A DNA stretch of 5,655 nucleotides from an uncultured Eubacteriales bacterium (lineage in GTDB: Bacteria > Bacillota > Clostridia > Oscillospirales > Oscillospiraceae): assembly GCA_900549495.1 (NCBI GenBank), contig UROL01000134.1, positions 1 to 5,655 on the forward strand. The letters are read 5' to 3'. Numbering within the stretch: position 1 is the first letter of the stretch; every line of letters begins with the position of its first letter. Positions 5,606-5,655 of this stretch are shown piece after piece. The position numbers were made by a program, and so were the translations under genes. Below the pieces are notes generated by a model. It had not been told where the DNA came from. It ran no database searches and was given only the letters and a program-made list of their open reading frames with translations.

Positions 5606-5655
5606 CGGCTCCCTCCCTGAGGGAGCTGTCGAGCGAATGCGAGACTGAGGGAGTG
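5606..5655 (+). repeat. Two-hairpin repeat, copy 4 (arm type B), reaching the window end
   Basis: It matches copy 2 with a first-loop change (CCT for TCT) and one inserted T in the terminal loop of the arm (GAAT instead of GAA). It lies back to back with inverted copy 3, 19 nt away, so their 5' ends (GGGAGCC ... GGCTCCC) form a strong inverted repeat able to make a cruciform or long hairpin. The copy ends exactly at the window edge, so flanks on that side are unseen. Confidence 0.8.

Noticed and set aside
5229..5655. CRISPR array
   Set aside because: Repeats occur in both orientations, spacing is irregular, the units contain internal hairpins with variable arms, and no cas genes are seen.

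Overview
The window looks like a chromosomal segment from an anaerobic Firmicute of the gut Clostridia type (Oscillospiraceae/Ruminococcaceae, the neighbourhood of Faecalibacterium, Gemmiger or Subdoligranulum). The hints are strong Shine-Dalgarno sites, an ECF sigma factor translationally coupled to a single-pass membrane partner, a DUF4143-type ATPase, and GC-rich hairpin repeats of the 'CTGAGGGAGTG' kind that I remember from this group. The taxonomic call is from recall and was not searched.

Layout. (1) 2-1516, plus strand: the 3' part of a large Res-like restriction enzyme (SF2 helicase plus C-terminal PD-(D/E)xK nuclease), cut by the left window edge. (2) 1517-1806: a convergent intergenic region with a long palindromic hairpin (1540-1575), probably a bidirectional terminator, and a smaller minus-strand terminator candidate next to the ATPase stop. 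(3) 1807-3021, minus strand: a complete AAA_14/DUF4143 ATPase with its own good sigma-A-type promoter. (4) 3022-3272: a divergent regulatory region containing a perfect 10-bp inverted repeat. (5) 3273-5212, plus strand: a two-gene operon, an ECF sigma factor followed (ATGA overlap) by a 460-residue membrane-anchored protein that is probably its anti-sigma factor or signal sensor. (6) 5213-5655: no gene, but four copies of a roughly 50-nt two-hairpin repeat in two arm types (one copy inverted), plus a separate GNRA-loop hairpin.

How it works together. The sigma/membrane-protein pair is one functional unit, most likely an envelope- or environment-sensing switch. The restriction subunit and the DUF4143 ATPase are typical accessory genes and do not obviously belong to that unit. 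They read as less GC-rich than the sigma operon, which fits separate origins. I see no convincing new multi-gene system. The parts most worth a second look are the repeat cluster with its two interchangeable arms, the palindrome in the divergent promoter region, and the unusual ectodomain and second ribosome-binding site of the putative anti-sigma protein.
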